NCBI GenBank assembly: GCA_002104985.1 | Contig: MCGO01000034.1 | Location: 248,001 to 312,000, forward strand | Source: Rhizoclosmatium globosum | Taxonomy: Eukaryota; Chytridiomycota; Chytridiomycetes; Chytridiales; Chytriomycetaceae | DNA: 64,000 nt | Reading direction: 5' to 3' | In this document: positions 1 through 9,620 of the stretch, in pieces | Layout: each line of letters opens with the position of its first letter | Position numbering within the stretch: position 1 is the stretch's first letter | Notes under the pieces: generated by a model | Seen by the model: the letters and a program-made list of their open reading frames with translations, nothing else | Told to the model about the DNA's origin: nothing | The model's database searches: none | Position numbers and translations under genes: made by a program

Positions 1-1
1 A

Positions 2-118
2 CCTACGCTTGAGTCGCTACAGTTGGCACAGGCGAATGCATCTCAATCAGTTCCCTTCATATACATTGCATCTGTCATTTTCTTGCTTCTCGCCATCATT
101 GCATTACTATTCAAATAA
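2..118 (+). CDS. 3' end of a membrane protein gene (5' partial)
   Basis: Reading frame 2 is open from the window edge to a TAA at 116-118 and gives about 38 residues. The last 20 or so residues are strongly hydrophobic (FIYIASVIFLLLAIIALLFK), which fits one C-terminal membrane span with a single lysine after it. This resembles the tail of a tail-anchored or single-pass protein. The rest of the gene lies upstream of the window, so no function can be given. A purine-rich AG tract (119-180) follows the stop. Confidence 0.5.
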   Translation, partial: PTLESLQLAQANASQSVPFIYIASVIFLLLAIIALLFK

Positions 119-657
119 AAGAAAGAGAGAAAGAAAGGGAGAGTGAAGAGAGAGGAATGGAGAAAAAAAAAGGCACGAGGTGATCTCAACTTGCTTACAC
201 ATCCAAGTATCCATCCAATTTCATGACCAACGGTGGAGCACTTAATGAATGCGTCTCATTCACGAAAGTAATGCTTATGCAATAGCCTTGTCATAAGCAT
301 CTATTGGCCTCAAGTTCAACCACATTGAACAGTGAGTGGAACTCCAAGAATTGATTGTGCAGCTATTTCTTGGAAGTTGAGTTGTACCTTGTCGCCCTGT
401 TACACGAAACTCAGAATCGGTGATTGTGAGAGAAGGAAAGGACCTATCTACGTAGGATCAAGACAGGTATCATTATCATCGATTGCACTACTTGTTGCAT
501 GGATAGACATGCTAAATACTACGAAAACTGAATGTGCCAAGAAGACAATTTTTCATGTTGGGCCCAAGTTCGAACTTTGAGGACTGGTCATCACCGCTCT
601 TGAAAAAGGAAGCCTCCAAGAAAATCAAAACTGTATCTAAAAACCCAACTCTGAACA
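119..657. other. Intergenic region, no gene seen
   Basis: No supported coding sequence. The short ORFs here are unrelated in codon use and overlap on both strands. The stretch contains an AG-rich tract at 119-180 and presumably the promoter of the zinc-finger gene that starts at 658. Confidence 0.5.
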
Positions 658-1224
658 ATGTCCATGTCTCCCTCCTCCTCTTCAGTGTTCTCTCTGGACA
701 CACTTGCATCAGCAGCCATGTACAATGCCGCCTCTACTAGCATAGCCATGTCAACCCCGCCTTTGACACCAACAATGCATTCTCCTTCACCAGTCCTTTC
801 TCCTGTTTCTCAACGCCGGAATCCAATGAGCATCGCATCGCTCCTCAACGACGACTTTGAGCAAGAAACGCAAGTTACTGCTGCTGCCACTCAGAAGACC
901 CAACCAGCCCCAACTGCCAATCCAATCCGATACCAGTCAAAGCTGCACTACCAACGCCCAAAGTCGCTTTCATCACCCTACTCAGTGGCATCAGCCTCGT
1001 CTGTCTCTTCAGCATCAAGTGCCAAGACTGGTGTAACACAACACGAGGTTGAAAACCATTCATGCAATGTGTGCAAGAAGGTCTTTGGAAAGAAACACCA
1101 CCTCAAATCACACTTATTGACTCACTCAAAAGAGTACTCCTTCTCATGTGTGTTGAATGGGTGTGTGTCAAAGTTTCGACGGAACCAGGATTTGCAAAGG
1201 CATTTGAAGACTGTGAAACATTAG
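658..1224 (+). CDS. C2H2 zinc-finger protein, two C-terminal fingers
   Basis: 188 residues from ATG 658. Residues 1-130 are Ser/Pro/Thr-rich and look disordered. Two C2H2 fingers lie at the C-terminus: CNVCKKVFGKKHHLKSHLLTH, then C-x4-C-x12-H-x5-H in the last 30 residues, ending HLKTVKH. This layout suggests a small DNA-binding regulator. The N-terminal half contains NPMSIASLLNDD, which resembles NPMNISFLLDDE in the protein at 4272 and DPMRIDFLISD in the one at 3043. The three genes therefore look like a local family. It differs from the others in having two fingers rather than one. Target and pathway are unknown. Confidence 0.85.
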   Translation: MSMSPSSSSVFSLDTLASAAMYNAASTSIAMSTPPLTPTMHSPSPVLSPVSQRRNPMSIASLLNDDFEQETQVTAAATQKTQPAPTANPIRYQSKLHYQRPKSLSSPYSVASASSVSSASSAKTGVTQHEVENHSCNVCKKVFGKKHHLKSHLLTHSKEYSFSCVLNGCVSKFRRNQDLQRHLKTVKH

Positions 1225-1360
1225 AGCTCTTCTATTATTCTTTAGATATCTGCGTTTCCTGTTTGTAATATAATGAATACCTGTTTTTAATCATTTATTA
1301 CTTTTCAATTTTGCACCCTTCATCCAAAACCCTAACTGCTTTTCTTTGACCCAATTCGCA

Positions 1361-2317
1361 ATGGCAACAACGACACCAACGTGGGATGTACCCTGGTCGC
1401 CCCTGCTCCAATCCTGCCACGCAAACAACTACGATTCCAGTTTACCCTCAGACCGGAACACCCGTGGCGTACCCTTCCTTGCGTCCCTCACATCCATCTC
1501 AACCACGCCAAAGCTGCAGCCCCTCCCCTTCCTCTCGTTCCTTCCCTCTGACCCACGAGTCCTTCTCTTTCCCGTCTCAGCCCGGAACCAGGACCTGATC
1601 CCGGCCCTAAAACTCACATCGCAAACCCACGAACTCGCCTGGCACCTTCCCAAAACAAACGACCTTTTTATTCTCTCCGGAAAGTGCTTCCTCGTCCCGG
1701 CCCCGTCTCTCTCAGGCCGCCTTGGAACGGGTCCAAGAGGGATCGTGATTCCTGTCTCTGATGGAACAGATGACTTTTGGCAGGACGAACGGGTCGCCCA
1801 GTTTAGACGACTCAGTCCTCGTTTTAGAGCAGAGTTTTCTTGGCCGCCAACGGGGGAACCTCGTGGGCTTTCTGCTTCTTCTTCGCATCAGGATATTAAC
1901 ACAACACAACAAGCCCTATCAGATATCTCCCTCTCCTCCTCCTCCCCTGTCCCTTCCTCTCCAACTACCACCACCCCATCAGCTCCACAATCTTCAACCA
2001 CTACCACAACATCAAGCCGCTCCAAACCGTTACCCCCCGTCCCAATCCTCCAAGTAAAACCAAAATACAGAGCCTCAATCGCTCCAACCCTACACACATT
2101 CAAACACACCTCCTTACCCGCGTCCCCCGACGATACCACAGACGAGGAAGTCAAGGAAGCCGTTGAATTTGCGCTCGAGAACTTTTGTTTGGTTGTGTTT
2201 AGGGTGTTGAAGGTGGAGTATGTTAAATATCAGGGGACTGTGGATGGTGTGCCGGAACGGAGGGTTTGGACGGCGAATCGGGATGGGAGTTGGTTGGAGG
2301 AGGCGTTGAATCCGTGA
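1361..2317 (+). CDS. PNPOx-like FMN-binding protein, Alr4036 family
   Basis: 318 residues from ATG 1361; an in-frame TTG at 1346 could extend it by five codons. The N-terminal two thirds follow the order of the pyridoxamine 5'-phosphate oxidase-like Alr4036 family: a W/N/P start, a segment ending ELAWHLPKTNDLFILSGK, an F/W-rich block with RLSPRFRAEFSWPPTGEPRG, and a C-terminus with VEYVKYQG and RVWTANRDGSW...LNP. A Ser/Pro/Thr-rich insert of about 75 residues (roughly 175-250) interrupts the domain. Family members are predicted to bind FMN; the substrate is usually unknown. The assignment rests on motif order only. Confidence 0.65.
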   Translation: MATTTPTWDVPWSPLLQSCHANNYDSSLPSDRNTRGVPFLASLTSISTTPKLQPLPFLSFLPSDPRVLLFPVSARNQDLIPALKLTSQTHELAWHLPKTNDLFILSGKCFLVPAPSLSGRLGTGPRGIVIPVSDGTDDFWQDERVAQFRRLSPRFRAEFSWPPTGEPRGLSASSSHQDINTTQQALSDISLSSSSPVPSSPTTTTPSAPQSSTTTTTSSRSKPLPPVPILQVKPKYRASIAPTLHTFKHTSLPASPDDTTDEEVKEAVEFALENFCLVVFRVLKVEYVKYQGTVDGVPERRVWTANRDGSWLEEALNP

Positions 2318-2397
2318 TATGAGGACAATAAGATTGTTATGGTTAAAATGTGGTTAATAAATAAAAGTTCAAGTATATATGTGCTTCGTGTTTGGTG

Positions 2398-2577
2398 TGT
2401 TTATTTACAGTGGATGGAGTTCTTGTTTGGACGACAAATCAGGATGGTTGGTTCAGATGGCCTTCAGTTAGGAATCCTTTGAAAGGGATTTGTGTTATTG
2501 GAGTCACTGTGGAAATAATAAAATTAGAGTATATCAAGTATGTAAGTCTTTCGTGTGGTACTGATCAAGAACGCTAA
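2398..2577 (+). pseudogene. Relic of the PNPOx-like C-terminus
   Basis: Frame 1 reads TVDGVLVWTTNQDGW and then IKLEYIKY. Both pieces match the end of the gene just upstream (TVDGVPERRVWTANRDGSW and LKVEYVKY) but in the opposite order. This suggests fragments of one or two decayed tandem copies. A TTTACAG acceptor-like site precedes the first piece and a GTATGTAAGT donor-like site follows the second. No complete gene is possible here. The rest of 2318-3042 is AT-rich with no other coding signal. Confidence 0.45.
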
Positions 2578-3042
2578 ACATTAATAGATTGTGGTACCTA
2601 AGGAGGAGTTAAAGAATAGAGAGGAAAGTCTTTTTAAAAGTATTTCTGACAAGAGTCTGAGTTACTATGGTTAATAATAGAAGTGCATAGCAAGCATATA
2701 TTTTGTGCTGTACGGATAGAGTATGGTAAACATGTGGTGAAGTGTTATGTTTGCACCATGAATCATTAAGTTTTTGAATCAATGGAAAAGCTTGTGTTGC
2801 CGTTGATGATTTGTTAACGATGACTAATTCAAATTTGCTAATTTGAATGCTTTTCAACTATACTCTTTTCTGCTCTCGCTTGATACTTGCAATCGTTGAT
2901 TATTGTAAAGATTAGCATCACGTTTAGTTTGAACACTAAATAATTGGTCGGAAAAGCGGCCGGCCGAGTCGTGATTGTGGCTGAGCACGAATTTCCAAGA
3001 TTGCCAAAGTGCTTTGCAGGTGACCAATATTTACTCAATCAT

Positions 3043-3771
3043 ATGAGCTCTTTTCCTGGCGAGGACAACCACGCACTGGACGACAGATTACTGATGTCTG
3101 CATCTCCAACTGGCTCTGCATTGTCCATAAGGTCATCAGTTGCAGTTGCAGATCCAATGCGAATAGACTTCCTCATAAGCGACGCCCCAGAACCCCAACC
3201 TGCAGCAATAATACCTATTCCGCCCATACCTTCCGCAGCAGAACCACTGATAACAGCAACAAGCAGTACAGCTCTCTTCCAACTTCCTTTCCCTCCGACA
3301 TCACACACAGCCACAAACGCTGCAACAGCTCCAATGCCGATTCCCACTCACTCCAACTTCCACAACGCTACAATACCGTATAGAACTAGAACCCGCCAAT
3401 TACATCTAGCTACAAACTCTCTGCCCCTTCCAACAATTCCGATCTCTTCTCAGACATTTCAACTCCCCATTCCAGGCTCTCCACAGACCCAACCAATCCC
3501 TCATCAGAAGCAAAACAACGCGCAGCCATATCTGAAAACACGCACCCGCTCTTATACGGCTCCATACTCAGCCCCAACTGCACCTTCAACTGGAACAGTC
3601 CCAACTACTACATACTCTGCAACACAAAACGACGGTGGAATCCAAGAGTTTGGATTCAATGTTGCGGGCCCTCACACGGAGCGAGTGTTCAAGTGTCCTG
3701 TAGAAAACTGTGATCGTAGTTTTAGGCGATATCACGATTATATGCGACACCTGAAGAGTTTTAAGCATTAA
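3043..3771 (+). CDS. C2H2 zinc-finger protein, single finger (copy A1)
   Basis: 242 residues from ATG 3043. The open frame extends upstream to a TTG at 2944, but the ATG is the likelier start. The protein is Pro/Ser/Thr-rich and probably disordered until one C-terminal C2H2 finger (C-x4-C-x12-H-x5-H) ending HLKSFKH. The finger follows a conserved GFNVAGPHTERVFKC. The segment from 3175 on is duplicated at 34511. The upstream third, including DPMRIDFLISD, exists only here. It lies 500 bp upstream of a second family member in the same orientation. Likely a nuclear regulator; target unknown. Confidence 0.8.
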   Translation: MSSFPGEDNHALDDRLLMSASPTGSALSIRSSVAVADPMRIDFLISDAPEPQPAAIIPIPPIPSAAEPLITATSSTALFQLPFPPTSHTATNAATAPMPIPTHSNFHNATIPYRTRTRQLHLATNSLPLPTIPISSQTFQLPIPGSPQTQPIPHQKQNNAQPYLKTRTRSYTAPYSAPTAPSTGTVPTTTYSATQNDGGIQEFGFNVAGPHTERVFKCPVENCDRSFRRYHDYMRHLKSFKH

Positions 3772-4271
3772 GGAGGTGGAAGAAAAGTCTGTAGATGTGG
3801 TATATATGTGGAGAGGGCTGTAAATTAGAAAATAGACAATGTGCCATAAATAATAATTTTTGAACGTGAGTGTTCAGTGGCTGGATCGTTGATCGTTTTA
3901 ATGTTTTGCAAGAGTGACAAGGAACAGTCAGCATCCCAAAGAGTCGTTGTCGTCATACGTTGGCAAGATTTCCTGTTATTAAATATTGATGAGAAAATGC
4001 ATTTGGGGCTTCGTTTCGCGCAGCCTCTTGAACGGTTATCCGATCTCTTCAGCCCCATTGACAACTGTGTTTTTGGAGTGCTCGATAACATTGCAACCTA
4101 AACACGTTCTTCAATCAAAAACTGATAATTCAAAATGTAAATGTAGAGCAGTGGCTTAGACACTTCCGCAATGCCGCCGGAGTGGCAGTGCTTCTTTCCA
4201 CTTTGACAGAAAAAAAATGACAATTCCAATATCTCGTCAGAAAACTATTATCAATACACCACTCACACAAC

Positions 4272-4832
4272 ATGTCCAAGAAGCCAGCTCTTTCCGTCGA
4301 CCACCTCGTCTTTATAAAGCAACGCCGAGATTCTTGCACAAGTGCCTCTCCGACCATGACTGAACTTCCAAGCCCGACAACACCTTTGAATCCAATGAAC
4401 ATTTCGTTTTTACTAGACGATGAAACATCGCAAGAGATCCAGCCGGCAGAGCAACAAGCACCTGCTGGCGGCCCACTCCGAAAAACAGGGGTCTTGTACA
4501 TAAAACCACGTCCAAGATCACGACCCACCTCTAAAAAGACGTCACCTCCATGCACAACCGCGCAACAAATGAACCAGTTCCGTGCAATCCAAGTCGTAAC
4601 CTCTGAATCAGCACAGCCACAGTTCACGATCTCCATAAACAATACGCCGCTGCAAGCACCTCCCCTCTCTTCAGCCCTGCGGCAGCATGATCATCCCTCT
4701 ACGACAGCACGCATCAATGTTGCGGGACCATTTATTGAAAAAGTATTCAAATGTAGCATTGGAGACTGTAACCGTGACTTTCGGAGGTACCATGACTTGA
4801 TGAGACATTTGAATTCGTTTACACATCGGTAG
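4272..4832 (+). CDS. C2H2 zinc-finger protein, single finger (copy A2)
   Basis: 186 residues from ATG 4272. The N-terminus contains NPMNISFLLDDE, the middle is Pro/Gln/Ser-rich, and one C-terminal C2H2 finger (C-x4-C-x12-H-x5-H) ends HLNSFTHR. INVAGPFIEKVFKC precedes the finger and matches the neighbouring gene at the same position. The pair therefore arose by tandem duplication before the whole segment was copied to 35.6 kb. The family suggests a DNA-binding regulator with an N-terminal interaction motif; this is inferred. Confidence 0.8.
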   Translation: MSKKPALSVDHLVFIKQRRDSCTSASPTMTELPSPTTPLNPMNISFLLDDETSQEIQPAEQQAPAGGPLRKTGVLYIKPRPRSRPTSKKTSPPCTTAQQMNQFRAIQVVTSESAQPQFTISINNTPLQAPPLSSALRQHDHPSTTARINVAGPFIEKVFKCSIGDCNRDFRRYHDLMRHLNSFTHR

Positions 4833-5047
4833 TCGATATATTTCTTTCTTCGTTCGTAGAAATAAACCTTTGAATTTGTTATCCCATTTCCATTCGCTGC
4901 AAATTGATTTTTTTGAAAGCGACATTCGAAATCGTATGAGTCGTGATTCTATAAACTTGTGAAGCTTAACAATCTTAAGAGCAGCATTGGAGAGTTACAG
5001 AGCTTTCAAATGCAAAAGGGGGTTCTATTTGTAGCAAAACGCTTTTT

Positions 5048-5106
5048 GTACCAACGACCTTGAGGTTAACAGCCCCACGCTACTACCAGCTGAGCCAACC
5101 GAGCGC
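5048..5106 (-). pseudogene. tRNA-Asn(GTT)-like fragment (SINE head or tRNA relic), copy A
   Basis: On the minus strand, GCTCGGT-TG-GCTCAGCTGGTAGTAGCG resembles an acceptor 5' side plus D arm, with an A box TGGCTCAGCTGG. It is followed by a five-pair anticodon stem with loop CTGTTAA (anticodon GTT, Asn) and GTTGG of the T stem. The T loop, the 3' half of the T stem and the 3' acceptor strand are missing, so this is not a working tRNA. It could be the head of a SINE. It is repeated in copy B. Confidence 0.55.
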
Positions 5107-5564
5107 TGATATCTGATTGAACGACGCGTATATGATACCAGGCACTAGTTTTCACCTTAATCTCTCGCCATATGGCTGCAAATGACAACAACGGAAAGAT
5201 ATATGATAAATCTATCCGAAAAGACTGAAACATATACCGGATTTTGTACTCGTTTTGTGGAAGAATAGGAAGAAGAACGCCACTGTTTGTTCTGTGTGTA
5301 CATTGCCATTGTGTAGTGAATACGGGCAACATCCGCCGGGCGCTTTCCAAGTATGAACGCAATTCGCTGTAGAATTCGTACCGCTTGATACAATGGTGTG
5401 GTTGGTGACAGCTCGTTGCGCTAATCTGCGTATAGCTGAACAGTTGCGGATGTGTCTTTTCTGTTTTCGGTCCTGTTGCGATCTCGGCGGAGGAAGTTTG
5501 AGATGTTGGACCAGATTGACATTTGATATAAAATATAGAGAAACAGCGATGAAACGACGTTTTG

Positions 5565-6185
5565 TCATTTATTTTGTTCAAAGTAGAAAGCCCAGAAATT
5601 GTACATGATTGGGGTCGGTTGTACGCTCAGTGACGTCTGGTTCCAACCAAGTATTATATTGGTATCGCCTTTTTCTCCAAGACAGATCGCGTTAGTTGCG
5701 TTACCCCATAGAATTGGCCAATAGTTTTCGTATCGTTGTGGTACAATAATTGTGAAGCAGACGCCGATTGATTGCATGTGTTTCAGGGTAACCGGAATCA
5801 TTGCGAAGGGGGGAAACACGTATAGTCGCTTAGAGTAATCGAAATCTTCAGGTGGCTTCCAGGCCAGAAGATTAATGTGAGATGTATTTTCGCAATCGTA
5901 TCGACTGAAGAAGACGTCGCAACGTTTATTCATGTTTGAAGCCATGATTGCGTCAATAGAGAAAGGGCCAAATCGTTGATAAAGAACGTCGAATGCCTTG
6001 TCGCTTATACGATAGTCATTGCGCGGGTCCTCTCTGGTAATGTTGTCCGCGGCGATGTTTTCTGTAGTGGAGAGCCAAAAGAAATGCAGGTATGTAACAG
6101 TGTTTTGTGGTACTATTTGCGACTTTTCAAGATTAATGTAGAACCCACACATAGAAAACACAAAAATTGTAATTTTCGTTGCCAT
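5565..6185 (-). pseudogene. DIRS-like retrotransposon RT/RNase H fragment
   Basis: The frame of 206 residues starts with GFYINLEKSQIVPQNTVTYL, which resembles the end of a DIRS/Ngaro-type reverse transcriptase. It then jumps to STTENIAADNITRE, NDYRIS, FGPFSIDAIMASNMN and FPPFAMIPVTLKHM, the later RNase H part of the same polyprotein. Most of the region between RT and RNase H is missing, so this is an internally deleted fragment. It lies directly beyond the end of repeat copy A. Another copy of part of it is at 11214-11320 on the plus strand. Confidence 0.65.
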
Positions 6186-6999
6186 TGCCGAAGCGGTAAA
6201 GGGCGGGAGGTTTTGCGCAGGTTGGGAGAGCTCTCCGATTATTGAATCATCATAAAAGATTTGAATAGGAATTCCTAGATTGGGTTAACGATATTGATTC
6301 TTTGCTTACAAAACCAATCAACTCCAACGAGATGAGGCTGTTTGTATTGGAGTTTTTGGTTAAAAACAGGGTTTTATTTTGCTGAGGTTATGCTTACTGG
6401 AATGTGAATTATGGTCGACTAATCTGAGCTCTAGTCAAGTCTTCCACAAGAGCCACTGATTCGTCTGCAGGTTCTCGTACGTCTCCAAAGACAAAAATAA
6501 TTTGCTGGATTTCTCCTCGATAGTGATGAGCAGCCATTTTTTTAAGTATTTCCTTCGTTAAAACAGACTACAAATGGATGAGGAAGGCGACACAGACGAA
6601 GTATTTGAGATTGTCTGCCCACAGGATAGTCTTTGTTGGAAGTGGTTAGAAAATTCGCGAAGTCCGTGGTTGTAAATGGAAAGCTGTCGCGTTATTTAAC
6701 CACTATAAATCTAGTTTGAGTGCCAGCTGGAGATTCTTGGCAGACTCGGACCATGTCAATACCAACCTGTTGGAATCAACAACAAACCGTCACTGGACCA
6801 ACATATCACTCTCTTTCATAAACTTTTGTTGTTGCATTTGCCTTGTCTTCTATTTCATTCTTCATCAAGATTCATCCCTCGTTTCTTCCATATAAATAAT
6901 AAACAATAGTGTACATTTATTAATACTGAAATACTGATAAAATCCTGATAAATAACGTTATAATATACAATAAGTTAATACATTCAGAACCCAACCCAC
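6186..6999. other. Intergenic region, no gene seen
   Basis: About 800 bp with no coding frame that can be supported on either strand. It becomes AT-rich towards 6880-6985, close to the 3' end of the minus-strand gene at 7000. Confidence 0.4.
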
Positions 7000-8970
7000 C
7001 TAAACAACAACAGCACCAGCCCCAACCTCATTCATAACAACACCTCCTCCCGCAACATTAACAACAGGAACATACCCCATCTTTCCAGCCGCCCACTGTC
7101 CAAACCACGCGAAAAACTCAGTCAACCAAATTCTCCCAACCTCAGACACAACTTTAACCCCCACAACACCAAACTCACACAAAATGCGCCACCCCCCCAT
7201 CATCACTCCCAAATCCCCACCACTCGCAGAAACAGCAACCACAACAAACAACTGCATCAAAAGACTTAACGTCACCGTCCCCGTCACAGAGTTTTGCGCA
7301 AGGTTGTCGAGCCATGGTTGTCGTGCAGAGTGATCTGCGAAATAGACGGCGTCGGGTTTCCGTTCGCGGACCCAGTGGCCAGGCATCTTGACGCGGTATC
7401 CAACTTTCTTGGGGAGCTCCTTGTGCTTTTTGACGAGGACTTCTGTGTTGGTGGTTGTGGTTGTGGTGGTCGTAGTAACTTGGGTATCAATGTCAGAAGG
7501 TTTTGGGGCAGGTGGCTCTGCGGCTAGAGCAGTAAGAGAAAGAGGAGGTGATAAGGAAGCAAGAACCGAAGTTCCGGAAACAGGATTGGCGGCGTTCTTT
7601 TTCCGACTTGTCATCCGTTTTCGTAAACTCTCGTACCCGAATGACTTGATTTCCGATAATAACAACTGGTTCTGCTGGACATCGGGTATTGGGGCAGCAA
7701 CCTTGTCCGAAACAACAGCAATCACGGACCCACTAGCGACCAACTCAAACGCACCAATCGACAACACATCTTCGCCTTTTTCTTTTTTGGTTGCTTCGGC
7801 AGCAGGCTGAATCGACGCAGGTACTTGTTGCTTCCTGAGAGTAGAAACCGATTTCGAAATGTGTCCCAACACAATACCACCTTCTTCCTCTTCTAATTCT
7901 TCGACAACTCGTTCCTTGCGTCCGAAACGTCTACCATTTTCGCCGCTCCCTAGCGTTATGCCTCGCTTTAAATTTGAACCTTCAAGTACGCCGACAGTGG
8001 GTGCTGGCGCTGGTTCACTATTCTGGCGGAATTTTGTACGCGCAGGAACAAGTGGCCTTGGTCCCATCATTTTCTCCTTCATTCCTTTTGTACCTCCGTT
8101 TGGAATCAATGACTCTTCATTCGTTGTGCGCTCTGAGCTGGCATAAGTCTCAGATGTGACACTGAACCGATCATTTGATTTGCTTGGAGTAGGAGTCGGT
8201 CTTATTGTTGAACCCGGAGTAATCAGTGAAGACGACATCATTGACATTGCAGGGGAAGAGACGATACTCATCGTTTGTGGAGATGTCGTCGCTTTGATGT
8301 GAGAAGAGGTGCCTGAGACTGCAGCTAAGGGCTGTATTACTGTAGACGCAAACATTTTCTTGCTAGGATGGCTGGAAAACTGGATGTCAGGGGTTTGCGC
8401 ATGAGTTGTCAGAGCTCGAGGGGTAGTTTGTTCTGGGTGGAATTGTTGATACATTTCAACATGATCGAGGTGTGATGTTGCCGTTTTGATGCTGTGACAA
8501 GCTGTGTCAAGACTACCGCGACGAGGATTATCATGCATGTTGTAGAAACCACCAGCCGTTTTGGTGTATATAGTTTCGTCCTCATCTAATGTTGTGGCGA
8601 TGCTTGGATTATAATGAGCTGCCCGAGGAGGAGTATTGTGCTCTGAATAAGGCATTGAAGAATACAGCGAGGACGGAGAAGCCCTGTTTGCAAGCTGTTT
8701 CGCCTGAGGGGAGGGCGTGCATGGTCGCTCGATATAAGGTTGGACAATAGTATTGGATCGACGCAACGGGGGCGGCGCTGATGGGGAAGGGCTCTTGCTA
8801 TAAGTAAGAGGAGAGTGCATAGCAGTAACTGGCTCAGAGCGTGGGCCTGCTGGTCGTTTGATTTGGTGACGAAGGATCCTTGGGTTATCAGCCTTGTCAC
8901 TGTGGTTTGGTTCTGTAGTGAGCTGTTCATGTTCAACCAAGCAATGCGCTAACTCGGAGAGTAGTTCCAT
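7000..8970 (-). CDS. Large, mostly disordered protein with hydrophobic C-terminus, unknown function
   Basis: 656 residues from ATG 8970, single exon. Residues 1-540 are Ser/Thr/Pro-rich with no recognisable domain. A short Glu tract (VVEELEEEEGG) and a run of ten Thr lie in this part. A more ordered stretch, VGYRVKMPGHWVRERKPDAVYFADH, follows. The last 95 residues are hydrophobic, with one clear segment (VTLSLLMQLFVVVAVSASG) and two weaker ones. The C-terminus may be membrane-embedded. I do not recognise a family. It is the only intact, non-transposon-looking gene between the two repeat copies apart from the unknown gene at 27580. Confidence 0.65.
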   Translation of the reverse strand: MELLSELAHCLVEHEQLTTEPNHSDKADNPRILRHQIKRPAGPRSEPVTAMHSPLTYSKSPSPSAPPPLRRSNTIVQPYIERPCTPSPQAKQLANRASPSSLYSSMPYSEHNTPPRAAHYNPSIATTLDEDETIYTKTAGGFYNMHDNPRRGSLDTACHSIKTATSHLDHVEMYQQFHPEQTTPRALTTHAQTPDIQFSSHPSKKMFASTVIQPLAAVSGTSSHIKATTSPQTMSIVSSPAMSMMSSSLITPGSTIRPTPTPSKSNDRFSVTSETYASSERTTNEESLIPNGGTKGMKEKMMGPRPLVPARTKFRQNSEPAPAPTVGVLEGSNLKRGITLGSGENGRRFGRKERVVEELEEEEGGIVLGHISKSVSTLRKQQVPASIQPAAEATKKEKGEDVLSIGAFELVASGSVIAVVSDKVAAPIPDVQQNQLLLSEIKSFGYESLRKRMTSRKKNAANPVSGTSVLASLSPPLSLTALAAEPPAPKPSDIDTQVTTTTTTTTTNTEVLVKKHKELPKKVGYRVKMPGHWVRERKPDAVYFADHSARQPWLDNLAQNSVTGTVTLSLLMQLFVVVAVSASGGDLGVMMGGWRILCEFGVVGVKVVSEVGRIWLTEFFAWFGQWAAGKMGYVPVVNVAGGGVVMNEVGAGAVVV

Positions 8971-9620
8971 AGAAGTTATAGTAATAGCGAGCAGAAGTGG
9001 GCTTCGACGAGGTACGAGTTGGCGCGAGCTTTTAGTGATTTTGAGTGAGTGTGTTGAGTGTTGAGTCAGTGGTGGCTGTAGTCACCTTGCTCTTGTTTTG
9101 GGAATCAAGATGCGAAGGGAAAAAAGTTATACCTCAAAGAAACAACGGGTCCACACTGGGGTCCACATGGGCAATTACTACCACAGTAAGAACATGTTTT
9201 TGGAAGGGTGTGAGTCTTATCCAACAAATCTTCGCGGGAAATTCGAGGTACATCGTAGATACTATGCAAATATCTGACAAGGTGAGGAGTTAGAAGGTCA
9301 TGACAAATTCAAACATATCTTACCGAACAATAGTCATTGAACCAAACTCCAATGACCAGCCACCCCAATTGCAAATCATCGTCAAATACCATCTACGTTC
9401 GGAGAGAAAGTACTGTGCACCACCTCGGCGATAACTATGCGTGCCGTAAAGATGAGCTTCAAGTCCTATATCCAACAAAAACACTTCGGAAAAGTTCCAA
9501 GTATCAATCTGAAGGCTGTTTATGATATAAGATAATTAAACAATAAACAGCATTCCCCACCATTGCAACACTGTCACCTCCGTGAAATGCAGGAATCCCT
9601 GCATCAATCTCAATGTAATT
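8971..9620. other. Intergenic region, no gene seen
   Basis: Holds the presumed promoter of the minus-strand gene ending at 8970. No coding frame longer than 82 codons is present, and none shows recognisable motifs. Confidence 0.4.

Larger units (their letters stand above)
3175..5236. repeat. 2.06-kb direct repeat, copy A
   Basis: This segment recurs in the same orientation at 34511-36587. The match starts at ATAAG(C/T)GACGCC within the first zinc-finger gene and ends at AAAGACTGAAAC(A/G)TATA. It includes the end of that gene, the whole second zinc-finger gene and a tRNA-like fragment. By eye the copies are nearly identical apart from scattered substitutions, a 12-bp in-frame insertion in copy B (near 36001-36012), and a much more divergent block at about 3367-3440. 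Confidence 0.95.

Noticed and set aside
4130..4642. 170-residue minus-strand frame, repeated in copy B
   Set aside because: It is antisense to the zinc-finger gene, whose finger and start are conserved on the plus strand.
5048..5106. Functional tRNA-Asn
   Set aside because: The T loop, part of the T stem and the 3' acceptor strand are absent.
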